Under the pieces are notes generated by a model. It worked only from the letters and a program-made list of their open reading frames with translations. It was not told the origin of the DNA and did no database searches. The position numbers were made by a program, and so were the translations under genes. This document shows, one piece after another, positions 33,745 to 45,948 of a DNA stretch of 64,000 nt (within the stretch, counting starts at the first letter, position 1; every line of letters starts with the position of its first letter). Source of the stretch: Kuschelorhynchus macadamiae (taxonomy: Eukaryota; Arthropoda; Insecta; Coleoptera; Curculionidae); the NCBI GenBank assembly GCA_030620095.1, contig JAUTXW010000561.1, forward strand, positions 930,001 to 994,000, given 5' to 3'.

Positions 33745-33990
33745 GGTAATGGGAGGGGGGGGGGCGAAATATTTTTGTTTTGTTTACTTGGTTTACATCT
33801 AGTTTGCCTCCCCCCTCTATTTCTACGTAAAACACTAGCTTTGAAAGGTTTCGGGTGGTGGTGGGGGGGATGGGGGAGGGAGGGGGGGCAGAATATTTTT
33901 GTTTGTTTATTTCTTAGTTTTTACCTATATTAATATAATTTTTAAGTAATTTTTTATTTCTACGTAAAACACTATTTTTGGCCAAAAGAA
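33745..33990 (+). repeat. Duplicated G-rich subterminal block of the Transib element
   Basis: Two similar blocks each have a G-run cluster (GGGAGGGGGGGGGG at about 33754; GGTGGTGGTGGGGGGG and GGGAGGGAGGGGGGG at about 33855-33889), then GAATATTTTTGTTT-like and TTTCTACGTAAAACACTA (33821 and 33959). The second block leads directly into the right TIR. Runs of this kind can form G-quadruplexes. Such blocks are not part of the conserved Transib plan that I know. Confidence 0.75.
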
Positions 33991-34015
33991 GGACCTTCTA
34001 TACCATAGTGCATCG

Positions 34016-35094
34016 CAGAAATTGTCGTGATAACAGACGCAGTCGGCAGTCGCACGAAGTGAGAATATTGAAGGCATGCGTCTCACTGCCTGAGCTTGCG
34101 AATAGGTGCTGACTCACGTACATCCTTAATACTACATCATATTGAAATATGAGTGAGCCATTACAAAACTCTTGCAATTTTTTTGTCGCGACCTCTCCAG
34201 CTACACGTGTTGATCCTAATGAAAATCAGGTCATACCGAGTATAACCGGTAGTTGATGATTTTAAATTATGTTTCTTCGTATGGATTAACTGACTATTTT
34301 GTTTGAAAGTCAAAAAGGAACTTTTTGAAAGTCAAAAAGGAAAAGGAAACCTGGATTTTCAACCAGTCATCTTTGGCCAAGGTGATATCATTTCACTGAA
34401 CCCTATTTTAAATAATTTAATTTGCTCTTTTATTGAAAAATGTTGATATATTTTTTATTTTTTGTTTATTTTTCTATCATCCATGTGTTTTCTCCTTGTT
34501 TCTAGAATCGATATGGGAGCTGAGTCCTAAGTTTTGGTGTATCCTACCATACCATGAAAACTGTGGTCTTTTGAGTTATGAGACATATAATAAGTTGCCC
34601 CGTCCGGGCTTCCTTATGTTTTTTATTTTATATATCTAATTCTGTTGGAATGCCGTTTGTTCCTGTGATACTGTTTCTTTGCAGTTCTTGACGACTTACT
34701 TATTTACTTTTTACATTATTTATGTTTCGTGGTTTAACTTAGCACTATTTGATACTATGCATTGTTCGCTTTTATTTGTATTAATTAATATATGAGAATT
34801 ATGTGTGAACTATAGTCGACTATGCGGGTTTTATAGTTTTTTTTATATTTTAATTTGTCTTACCTACACGCACCTTTCTTTTTCAGATTTTTTATATGAA
34901 CTAGTTCAAACCAAAATCTTTTAGTTTCGTATGTTTCCAATTAAATTTAAAAAATTCGTGGCACCTCTTTAAGCCATTTTTCTATTAAACCATTTTTCTA
35001 TTAAACTATTTGGATTAATATTTTTTAAAATTTAAATTTGTTTCGAATTACATAAGAAAATTTACAAGCCTAAAATTTCATTAAATTTTATGCA
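34016..35094. other. No recognisable gene; right flank of the Transib insertion
   Basis: The first 100 bp are comparatively GC-rich (GACGCAGTCGGCAGTCGCACG), as expected for a Transib target area. The rest is AT-rich with no motif seen. Confidence 0.45.
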
Positions 35095-37995
35095 TTTAAC
35101 CCCGAACCCACAGCGCTCTTTCCTTTTATTAGGAAAAGTAAAGTGTCACCCAATTTAGTTCCGGACGGTTATTTGGTAACAGATATACATATACTGTCAT
35201 TTTCAAACATCTTTACTGAAAGCAAATTTTCTTCCTCCATACTGATTCTTACCAATATGTTACCAGTTTGTATCAATGCACACTTGATATTTTTTTTAAT
35301 TAAAACAAAAATAATCTGTAAATTTCCTTTTCCCGGAACTTCCCTCGTTATGATTTTTTCCATTTGTTAGGAATAGTGAAGTGTGACTCAATTTTGTTCA
35401 GTACATGGTTACAGTATACATGTGTTACATATACTGTCTTTTGATTTTTATTGGGCACCATTTTGATCTATCATATTCGATTCCTACCAACATTTTACAT
35501 TTTCTTTCTACCTATGCCACAATTGACTTTTGGACATAAAATAAATTTAATAAGTAGTTTTTACATTGACACATGCCGCCATTTTGCTACGCCATGTTGA
35601 ATTCGTACCAATTTATCCCATTTTCACATCTACTTTTTTACAAAATTTAAAGTCAATTGAACAAGATTTTTTTACGTTGATTTTTTAAAAAAATTTATTT
35701 GGCCGCCATTTTCTTTTGCCATCTTAAATTGAAACCCATATTATCAAATTTTGTTGGTCCGCAGATACTTTCCAGATATTAGGTTTCTAACTGGTTTTCG
35801 TTAACCATACTCTTGTTATGTTACAGTGGTGAATTATTTGGGATTAGTAAAAAAAAAGCCCTTCTTGAAATTGTCGACGTTTCACAACCTTATTGTTGCA
35901 TCCTATATTATCAGTCTTTACCTATTTCGTTGGTCCGCAGATATTTCCTAACACAAATAATACATCATAAGATCGTCTACGAAAACCATTTAAAAACTTA
36001 ATATTTGGAAAATATCTGCGAATCAACGGAGTAAGTAAAGACTGATAATATGGGTTTCATTCAACGCCGACAATTTAAAAAAATATACTTTTGCTTTTTT
36101 TACAGAATCCTAACCCCAAATTATTATCTAACATACAAAACAAGAGGATCGTTAGCGGTAACTATTTAGAAACTTAATATCGGGAAAATATCTAGGGACC
36201 AACGTAGCAGTTAAAGACTGATAATATGGGTTTCATGCAGGATATAGAATCTGCATGTGTCCTGTGGATGCAACAGTAAATTTGAAAAACGTCGACTATT
36301 TAAAACTAGACTTGTATTTTTGTTTACTGAATCCAAGCCCGAAATAATACACCACTGTATCATAACAACAGGATTAATAACGAAAACCATTTATATAATT
36401 AATATCTAGGAAATATACGCAGACCAACCGAGCAGGTAAAGACTGATAATATGGGTTTCATGCAGGATATGGGATGAATATTTGTGTCCTCAAGATGCAA
36501 CAATTAAGTTGCGAAACGTCGAAAAGTTAAAAAGCTTGTTTTTTTACTGGATCTTACCCACAAGTAATACTCCACTCTAACAAATTTGTTTTAGCATTGT
36601 TTCGCCATATTGGATTTTTACCAAAATATTACCAGGTCATCCCCATATGACCCTTAATATTTGGTTAAAATTTCGGGGTAGTAATATTGAAGTTATATCG
36701 TGAACTGACAGACAGACTGACAGACGGACCAACGGAATTGATAATCATATTTTTTGGCATCTAGGGACGCTAAAACGTGAAGATATGTAAAACCTGAGTG
36801 GGTGATTTTTTACGATTACCAATATTTCATTTAGCCGACATTTTGCTCCGCCATCTTGCATTAGTACCACAATTTTACTAGTTAACACCTATACCACAAT
36901 TAGTTATGGCACACAATTTGAAATCAATCCATTAGGTAGTTTTTTCAGGCCGAATTTTTAAATAATTTATTAAGCCGTCATTTTGTTCCGCCATCCTAGA
37001 TTCGTATCAAAATTTTACCGTTTGATTTCAACAACTTTGATGTTTGTGCAAAATTTGACATAATTTGGATAAGTAGTTTTTTAATGATATTTTTCACTAG
37101 GCCGCTATTTTGTTTCGCCATTTTGGATATTTACCAAAATATTACCAGGTCATCCCCATATGACCCTGATAAAAATTTGAAGATAAGGGGGTAAGTAATC
37201 TTTAAACTATGTCGCGGACTAACAGACAGACAGACCGGCAGACAGACCGAGGAATTGATAAAACATATTTTTTGGCCAAAATGTTACCAGTCATTTTTAT
37301 GTAACATTTGATTTTCGGACAAAATTTGAGATAGATTTGGAGAATTCGTTTATTAGTTATAATCTTTTTAACATTTCTCCAAGTTGCCATTTTGTTTCGC
37401 CTTGTTGGATATTTACCAAAATGTTACCAAGTCCTCCCCATAAGACCTTTAATTTTAAGCCAAAATTTGAAGTCAGTCGGTTACATAGTTTTTTATGCCG
37501 AACTGACACGCAGACCGACAGACAGACTGCAGGAATTGAGAATACATGCTATAATTTGAAACTATGTAAAACTTTAGAGGGGGATTTTTTCACGATTACA
37601 ATATTTTGTTTAGCCATCTCCAATTCAACAATTTTATCGGGTCATTTCTATATCACACTTCCTGCACAAAATTTGAAATCAGTATAGTAAGTACTTTTTT
37701 CAGGCTGATGTTGATTTCTACATAATACTTAATTTTTGTGCAAAATTTCAAGTCAACTGGTTAAGTAGTTGTTTAGTTATATTTTTTTAACAATTTACTA
37801 GGCCGCCATTTTCTTTTGCTGTCCTATGTTTATATCAAAATTTTAACAGTTGATTTCTATGTAATACTTAAATTTTGTGCAAAATTTCACTCAAATGGAT
37901 AAGTAGTTTTTTAGTAATAATGTTTTTAACATTTCGCGAGGCCGCCATTTTGTCCCGCCATATTGAATTTTTACCAAAATGTTACCGTATTCATC
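35095..37995 (+). repeat. Dispersed repeat family A, copy interrupted by Harbinger and hAT
   Basis: It begins with two successive copies of the 5' block (TTAGGAAAAGTAAAGTGTCACCC at 35130; TTCCCGGAACTTCCC at 35329) and continues with CCGCCATTTTG modules and GACAGAC modules at about 36705, 37225 and 37505. It stops at about 38005 in the middle of a module (ACCAAAATGTTACC) and resumes at about 39922 (GTCAAAATTTGAAGTTGATCGG), so the Harbinger region was inserted into it. A distinct tandem array lies inside it at 35745-36560. Confidence 0.85.
35745..36560. repeat. Tandem array, about 210-bp unit, with hairpin plus GAAACGTC
   Basis: Several units share AAATATCTGCGGACCAACG, GGTAAAGACTGATAATATGGG, a TTTCATGCAGGATAT block, a GATGCAACAATTAAGTTGC hairpin and CGAAACGTCGA. 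The units at 36010, 36185 and 36405 are plus-oriented. The first (35745-35960) is inverted: its GACGTTTCACAACC and TTATCAGTCTTTACC blocks are the reverse. The clearest hairpin is CTCAAGA (36489-36495), stem GCAAC/GTTGC (36497-36501 and 36508-36512) and GAAACGTC (36513-36520). Confidence 0.7.
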
Positions 37996-38113
37996 TCCTT
38001 ATGATAGATGATTTCTGTCCTGTACATACAGTGACAGTGCTGAGTATGTATACATTTCAGTTATACCATCGTGATTACAGACAGGTGTTTATTTTGACGT
38101 CAATGCCTTTATC

Positions 38114-38426
38114 ATGAATTTTTCGGTAGAAAAATTAGCAATTATGGCTGTTTTGTTGGAGAAAGAGGAAGAAGAAGACAAAATCAAAAAACGGAGACGT
38201 TTCTGGGTCCTTAAGGCATGGAGAAAACGAGATACTGAAAACGAGATACTGAAGGGAAATGCAGTACTCTTCTCAAGGAACTAGTGGTTGATGGAGTAAA
38301 ATTTCATCAGTACTTTACTATCACCCATTTAACATTTTATTACAAAGAATTATCGGTGGAATTCAAAAACCAGACATTTTGGAGAAAATCTATTGAACAA
38401 GAAATTCGACTGGCAGTCTGTTTAAG
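38114..38426 (+). pseudogene. Harbinger transposase, first exon
   Basis: From the ATG at 38114 the frame reads a hydrophobic start, an EKEEEEDKIKKRRRFWVLKAW region, then after a frameshift TLLKELVVDGVKFHQYFTIT, FWRKSIEQEIRLAVCLR. This is the N-terminal module of PIF/Harbinger transposases (RRFWV ... FHQYFRM ... ERLAVCLR). The frameshift is explained by a tandem 14-bp duplication, AAAACGAGATACTG, at 38224-38237 and 38238-38251. A good 5' splice donor, AAG followed by GTATGT, sits at 38427, at the position where the conserved CLRF codons would be joined. Confidence 0.82.
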
Positions 38427-38696
38427 GTATGTACTTAGAAAAAAATGCCAATGGATAGTATTTCCAATTTGGCAGGGTCTAATCCCAAGAACCACGATTT
38501 CTTAATTGACCAAAGCCTTTCGTTCTAAATATCAATAAGTTTTAACTAGACGATTTTTACGTCGTTATACTAAGAAGATCTGACATTTGAGTATTTAAAA
38601 ATCTCACCTAAAATGTAAAAAAAACCAACTATATACCTAACATTATATAATTTGAAATGTGATTAAATATGTAATGAGTATTAGTTAAAAAAAATA

Positions 38697-38951
38697 TTAC
38701 ATATTATCCATGTTCTTGCCAAATGCTCTAAAAAATTCTGCAGTTGAATTAAGGCTGAATGATAAATTAGTGGTTTTCCTGCTCTTGTGGCTTTTCATGT
38801 GAAGAGGGTGCCACATTTGCTGCACAAAATCACCCATCTTGATAAGATTTGAATAGTACTCTGCTTCCAAAGAAGTTGCTTGAGTATTAGGAGACAATAT
38901 CGGTGACGAAGTAGTAGAATAATGTAATATAACATTTATTGGTGATTGCAT
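38697..38951 (-). CDS. Possible Harbinger accessory (Myb/SANT-like) protein fragment
   Basis: An 84-codon frame on the opposite strand between the two transposase pieces, ending FFRAFGKNMDNM after an SLEAEYYSNLIKMGDFV segment. PIF/Harbinger elements carry a second gene for a DNA-binding helper protein. Position and composition fit its C-terminal part, but the Myb-like domain itself is not visible. The assignment rests on context. Confidence 0.4.
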   Translation of the reverse strand: MQSPINVILHYSTTSSPILSPNTQATSLEAEYYSNLIKMGDFVQQMWHPLHMKSHKSRKTTNLSFSLNSTAEFFRAFGKNMDNM

Positions 38952-39040
38952 TCGTTGAGTTAGTATGTCTAGTTCAATTTTCTGTACGAATGAAAATATT
39001 TGGCTCTTTGCTAAGTTTAAATGGTATGGGGAAAAGACGC

Positions 39041-39434
39041 TTATTACAAGTTTGTAGACGTAGGATCTTAGTGACGGCGGTATATTTTCCCAAACATTGG
39101 TAAAGCATTAGAAACTTCAACTTTTAATGTACCAAAATGAGCTATAATACCTGGAACTACACTTCGATTGCCACATGTGATTGTAGGTAATGAAACGTTC
39201 ACATTAAAATCATATTTAGTGTTTACTTATCCCGCAAAACAATTAACCGATAGCATTCGAGTCTTCAATTATGATTTGGGATATTGGAGCAAATATTCAG
39301 AATATTTTTTAGAAAAATTCAGTTGCAGCCAGAAAATGCAAATTTTGTTATTCTTACTACATAGATATTACATAACTTCATTAAAACGTATGATGGTGCA
39401 TCTGACATTACATTCAGCTCAGAACAGACTGTAA
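39041..39434 (+). pseudogene. Harbinger transposase, catalytic-domain remnant
   Basis: One frame, with three internal stops, reads FVDVGS, then FPNIGKALETSTFNVPK, IIPGTTLRLPHVIVGNETF, LKSYLVFTYPAKQLTDS and RVFNYDLGY. This is the C-terminal half of the Harbinger DDE domain: VDVGAYG, IGKALENG, LPHVIVGDEAF, LMRPYPGKQL, RVFNYRLSRAR in the family. The usual GDE is GNE here, so an acidic residue of the motif is lost. The middle of the domain (with DGTHI) is missing. Confidence 0.82.
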
Positions 39435-39921
39435 TGCCAAATTTAACTAATATACCTATGTAAGGTGGAAATTCTTCGCCAGATGCTCTTCGTGTTAGGG
39501 AGATATATAGGATTTTTTTAACTCGCCTGTAGGCGCAGTTCCATGGCAAAATGAGATAATGTAAAGTGCAACTAAACTGCTGTGCATAACAACTACTGCA
39601 ATTTTTTTCATTTTTGGGTAATATTCAAATTTCGCCAATTTTTTAGGAATGAGCGATATTGGATTGCTGTTTTCAACCTACCATTGACAAAAGTTTTGAC
39701 AAAATACCCTCTATTTTATTTTTTTTTATTTGACATGCAAATATAAAAAGTAATATGGACACATCATGTTTTTCAAAAAGTTTATTAAGTGCAAGATTTT
39801 ATCATACTAACTTTTTTGTTTCCTTTTCTTGGCCGCAATGATCTTTGATAAGATGCGAAAACGATTTCTAACAATTTGTCGCATCTTTATTCGTTTTTAA
39901 TTATTTATAGTACTTTTTTGC

Positions 39922-40078
39922 ATTGTGTCAAAATTTGAAGTTGATCGGATAAGTAGTTTTTGAGCTATGCCGCATACAGACAGACCGACGGACTTGGACT
40001 AGGAACTCTAAAACGTGAAGATCTGTAAAAACCTGGAAGGGCGATCTTTTCACGGTTACAATACTTCCCTTTTACGAA
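39922..40078 (+). repeat. Dispersed repeat family A, continuation and 3' end
   Basis: It resumes with AAATTTGAAGTTGATCGGATAAGTAG, then GCCGCATACAGACAGACCGACGG and CACGGTTACAATACTTCCC. The terminal hairpin-like block (CTTCCCTTTTACGAAGGAAG) is split by the hAT insertion at 40079 and completed after 43200. Confidence 0.88.
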
Positions 40079-40123
40079 CAGTGGTGGCTCGTGGTGAATA
40101 AATTGGAGAATTTAAATTGAGCT

Positions 40124-40655
40124 TTAAATTCTCTTGAAGTTCAGGTCTATTCTTCGTTCTTTAGAATTGGAAAAATGCTGAATGACACGTTCATTAAAAT
40201 TGCACGCGCATCCTTTTTTAAACGATTTCTCGATACTTAACATTGCTAAAGCGGATAGTCTATCTTGGCCCAACTCCTCAACAAAATTTATAAGACCTCG
40301 AAAAACCCCTGGATTTTCAGACAAAGCCTTTTCATAATGGCCACGTAGTGCCAGCTCGAATGCCCTACAAAATTTTACGCAATCTATAGTTGTGTTTAAA
40401 ATATAACGATTTTTGGATACATTTTCATTAAAATCTCTAAGGGATTTTCTATAAGCTGTGTCTAGCTGAGTGCGAATATCAAGACTTTCGACCGTAGCAT
40501 AGTTCACCGAACATTTCATGTGATCTGATGCAAAGCATGTTTTTTTATTTTTTCTTTTGCGTGTTTTAAGTCTTTAACACCAGTTTTGCACCATAATTAG
40601 TCCGTCGAGTTCTTACAAAACAAGAAACAAACATAACAGTAAAATGAGTTAGAGA
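40124..40655 (-). pseudogene. Outer hAT transposase, zinc-finger end and DUF4371-like part
   Basis: On the minus strand from 40655: SNSFYCYVCFLFCKNSTD, one stop, LWCKTGVKDLKH (the second half of the TTF-type zinc finger), then a 131-codon open stretch (40519-40124). It includes SVNYATVESLDIRTQLDTAYR, ENVSKNRYILNTTIDCVKFC, FELALRGHYEKAL and NPGVFRGLINFVEELGQDR. These are standard ZMYM1-like hAT transposase segments. The protein then ends beside the element terminus, so the catalytic region was deleted before this copy inserted. Confidence 0.85.
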
Positions 40656-40656
40656 G

Positions 40657-42566
40657 GAAGCAGTGCTTCCCCAAAAGAAAATTAATGAAATAGGAGACCA
40701 TTAATTTAGTTTATATTAAAAATGCTAAAATATTATTTGAGGCCCATAATAAATGCAGCCTTGACTCCGACCGAGCCACAATAAAAAATCGAATAGAACC
40801 TATGCGGGCCGCTAGCTTCTCTGCAGCCAAGTCCCGTATGCTTGATTTCCTGTGAATTGAGCCAGAGGTTATTGAACTTTCCACCGGCTGTTTGCAATTT
40901 TTGCATTTCGGAAACGTGCTTTAAGTGGGGGTGGAAGCTATCGTTGGAGTAGGTTCTTTGCTTGAACGGCTATCCGTGTGTTGTGTGATAGGTTCCTCGC
41001 GTCGTGCATGGTGCGATGTGGAAGACAATAATACGGAAGTGGATAGGCAAATACCGTCAACTTCGGCTGTCGGTAATAACGTTGAAAATGTTGGAGAATT
41101 TAGTAAGAAGAGTGTGTGTGAACGTGTGCTGTGTGTCTTAATAATAAAATGATTTTCAACATTAAACTTCGCTGATAAGCTTCAAATAATTTCCAAAGGA
41201 AGGGCAAAACCGCCTATGAAAAATATAACCACAAAAGTGAAAAACTGTATTGGACATTTTTATCCGGAAAAACAATACGAACAATTTAAATGGCTAACAA
41301 GGTGTGAAAATATAAGTAAATTATTTTGTTGGCCATGATGACTTTTTGAAAATGAAAAAGGTCTCTGGAATAAAACTGGTTTTTCCGATTTAAACAACTT
41401 CCATAAAGCTGTAAAAAGACACATTATATCCAAAGCGCATTTGCAAGCCGTCATAAAAGAAAAAGTCTTCGGCAAAACGAATTGGGATTTAGAGGTCATG
41501 ACGAAACAAGTGTTTCTTCAAATAGAGGAAATGAAATTTTCAAGATTTACTTAGTTTAATGGCTAAATATGATGATTGCTAAAAAATCATTTAGAGCAGT
41601 CTAGCGTTTTTCGCGGAACGTCGAATCGAATCCAGAATGATTTAATTTCCGCTGTTGCAAGCATTATTCTAAAAAGAATTAAGTAGGAGATTGGCGAGGC
41701 GCGGTTCATTGCTATTGTTCTAGACGAAACTAATATCACTAATTTTAGCCAATTATCTATAGTAATACGCTACGTTAAAACAGAAGGAAGTATTCAAGAG
41801 CGATTTTTATACCGTAGTTTATAACGTTACTAAAGAAATTAATGGAGAGAAAAAATTAGTTGCTCAAAGCTATGATGGAACTGCAGTGATGGCAGGACAA
41901 TTAGGGGGTCTGCAAGCTAAAGTTCGAGAAACTTTCCCAAGTGCTGTGTTTGTCCATTGTTTTGCTCATAAATTAAATTTAGTTTTATCCCAGTCCATCA
42001 ATCCCATTAAAGAGTGTAAAGTATTTTTCGTTACTTTAAGTGGCATGGTTGCTTTTTTTTCCAAGTCAACAAAACATACACAAGCTTTGGATTCCATTGT
42101 CCACAAACGATTGCCCAAAGTAGCTCCTACTATATGGAACTATAATGGAAGACTTGTGTTAGCAGTATCTGAAAATCGTGAATCAGTGATTGAACTATTT
42201 GAGAATATAATAGAAAATATTGAAACGTGGGACTCAGAAGCAATAAATACTTCAAGGGGGTTTTGGGGAATGTGTGTGAATTAGTATTGACAATACCTGC
42301 CACAAGTTCAGCAGTAGAATGCAATTTTTCAACACTTAAACGTATAAAAAATTTCGTGAGAAATTCAACGGTGCAGGAGAGACTTTCGCATACATCGCTG
42401 TTGTCTATTGAAAATAAACTTTTCCAAAATATGTCGGAGCATCGACGTTTTTATGATGACGTCATTGACGAATTTGCAAAAAATGATCGAAGAATCGAAT
42501 TACATTATAAATAGGTAAGTTTCTAAAAATTGTTTCCCTTTCTTAAAATTTCACGGCACGCCCCTG
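40657..42566 (+). mobile_element. Nested hAT element, opposite orientation
   Basis: The right end, reversed, is CAGGGGCGTGCCGTGAA, a typical hAT terminus, joined at 42566/42567 to the outer reading frame after MYDLANWIS. The left end has no matching terminus. It starts at GGAAGCAGTGCTTCC (a 15-bp palindrome, 40658-40672). Comparison with the uninterrupted copy at 6.1-7.5 kb shows that about 17 bp of outer sequence is missing at this junction. A later deletion therefore removed the left TIR and TSD. Confidence 0.85.
41165..42514 (+). pseudogene. Nested hAT (ZMYM1-like) transposase, internally deleted
   Basis: A TTF-type zinc finger is at 41240-41460 (EQFKWLTRCENISKLFCWP, one stop, LWNKTGFSDLNNFHKAVKRH). 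A DUF4371-type domain at 41610-41900 includes IAIVLDETNITNFSQLSIVIR and ERFLYR. The catalytic-side region at 41840-42260 contains AQSYDGTAVMAGQLGGLQAK and VFVHCFAHKLNLVLSQS. After RGF at about 42258 the frame jumps to the dimerisation domain (LVLTIPATSSAVECNFSTLK, RNSTVQERLSHTSLLSIE), so roughly 150-250 residues between them are deleted. Stops and frameshifts occur in the first half. A possible upstream N-terminal region (DRQIPSTSAVGNNVENVGEF) is at 40925-41152. Confidence 0.88.
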
Positions 42567-42753
42567 ATATCCAGTTGGCTAAATCGTACATACTTTTGCG
42601 AAAGTTTCGATGAACCTCTTCATTTTTGTCTTTACTAGTTTGTCGTATACTAAGTTCTGGCAAATGGCGACCACTTACCTTTAATTCGGTTATTTTCTCA
42701 AAATTAAGTTCGTTAGCACTCTTTAGTTGTTTAATTTTTTGTACTACCGACAT
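42523..42753 (-). pseudogene. Outer hAT transposase, N-terminus
   Basis: The frame starts at the ATG 42751-42753 with SVVQKIKQLKSANELNFEKI, LKVSGRHLPELSI and NFRKSMYDLANWIS, the normal entry into the TTF zinc finger. At 42566 it runs into the nested element; the last 14 codons are foreign. The first half of the zinc finger is here and the second half lies at 40.6 kb. Confidence 0.85.
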
Positions 42754-43200
42754 TTTATTTCATCTACATTCACGACTCAAACGTAAACCTCCTTGAAATT
42801 GGTTATTTTTGCAAAGTGCCGACGTGATGCCGTAACCGATTGACCGAATTATGAAAAGAACTGGCTGATGACCCAAATCGCGATTTCATATTCCATTTGC
42901 TATCACCTACGGCTGCCGCTCAGTAGCTGTGAAATCTTCGGGTACTTTCGTCAAGCTTTAAGGTAATCAGGGCAATTCGGACTGCCCAGCCTGGCTTAGT
43001 ATAGACTATTTTATTATGCCTAAGGAACGCAACGAGACCATTCAAACCGCCGCGCGCGGCTAATAGTGTAGCGTATTTAACTTTTCCCAAGGTTCGCGTT
43101 TTATTACAACTATTAGGAGGGACGGTCAAATGAATAATTTATTTTCTGAATTATTTTTGGGGGTCATTGACCAAATGACCCTATGGAAGAGCCGCCACTG

Positions 43201-45505
<2,305 letters not shown>

Positions 45506-45948
45506 CCTTGTTTTTCAATTTCTATGGCTTCTCGGATTATTCTGGTCTTATAATGTTCTATATTGGCAATCTCCCTACACCCATCGAAATTTATTTTATG
45601 GCCGGTTTCCTGATGATGTAGGAATAAAGCTGAGGTTGTTTGTCTATTTCTGATGCTGAGTTTATGCTCTTCCACTCTTGCTGATATTCGCCTGTTAGTT
45701 TGCCCTACGTACAACTTTTCACAGTCCTGGCACGGAATACTGTACACTCCGTGGTTTTCCAATTTGATTTTATCTTTTGGGTTTCCGGTAGTTTACCTAT
45801 AGTTGTTTGTGGCTTGTGTATTGTTTGTATGTTGTGTTTCCTCAGAATTCTTCCGATTCTGTCTGTTGTGCCTTTTACATATGGTAAGACTACTCGTTGC
45901 TTTCCCGGTTCATATTTTTTGTTGTTCGTTGTTCGGGAAACCTGTACA

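Larger units (their letters stand above)
30612..34010 (+). mobile_element. Transib element with TIRs and 5-bp target duplication
   Basis: The left end CACTTTGGTCTAAG (30612) and the reversed right end CACTATGGTATAGA (34010 inward) match at 10 of the first 12 bases and share GGCCAAAAA about 30 bp in. The flanks are CGTCG (30607-30611) and CATCG (34011-34015). A 5-bp GC-rich duplication of CGNCG type with CACWRTG-like ends is characteristic of Transib, the superfamily from which RAG1 derives; one flank base has since changed. The length of 3.4 kb and a single encoded protein of about 700 codons fit. Coding damage is light: one frameshift and one stop. Confidence 0.9.
38010..39915 (+). mobile_element. 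PIF/Harbinger element remnant inside family A
   Basis: The region breaks a family A module and encodes pieces of a Harbinger transposase on the plus strand (38114-38426 and 39041-39434), plus a minus-strand frame where the partner protein of Harbinger elements would lie (38697-38951). I could not fix the terminal inverted repeats or the 3-bp target duplication by eye, so the boundaries are those of the interruption in the surrounding repeat. Confidence 0.72.
40079..43200 (-). mobile_element. hAT element copy 2 (outer), perfect 8-bp TSD
   Basis: The ends CAGTGGTGGCTCGTGGTGAA and, reversed, CAGTGGCGGCTCTTCC are flanked by identical TTTACGAA at 40071-40078 and 43201-43208. Sequence outside the nested insertion matches the element at 6089-7538 throughout. 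It contains the N-terminal half of a ZMYM1-like transposase on the minus strand, split by a second hAT (about 40657-42566). Its target lies in the terminal block of a family A repeat. Confidence 0.95.
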
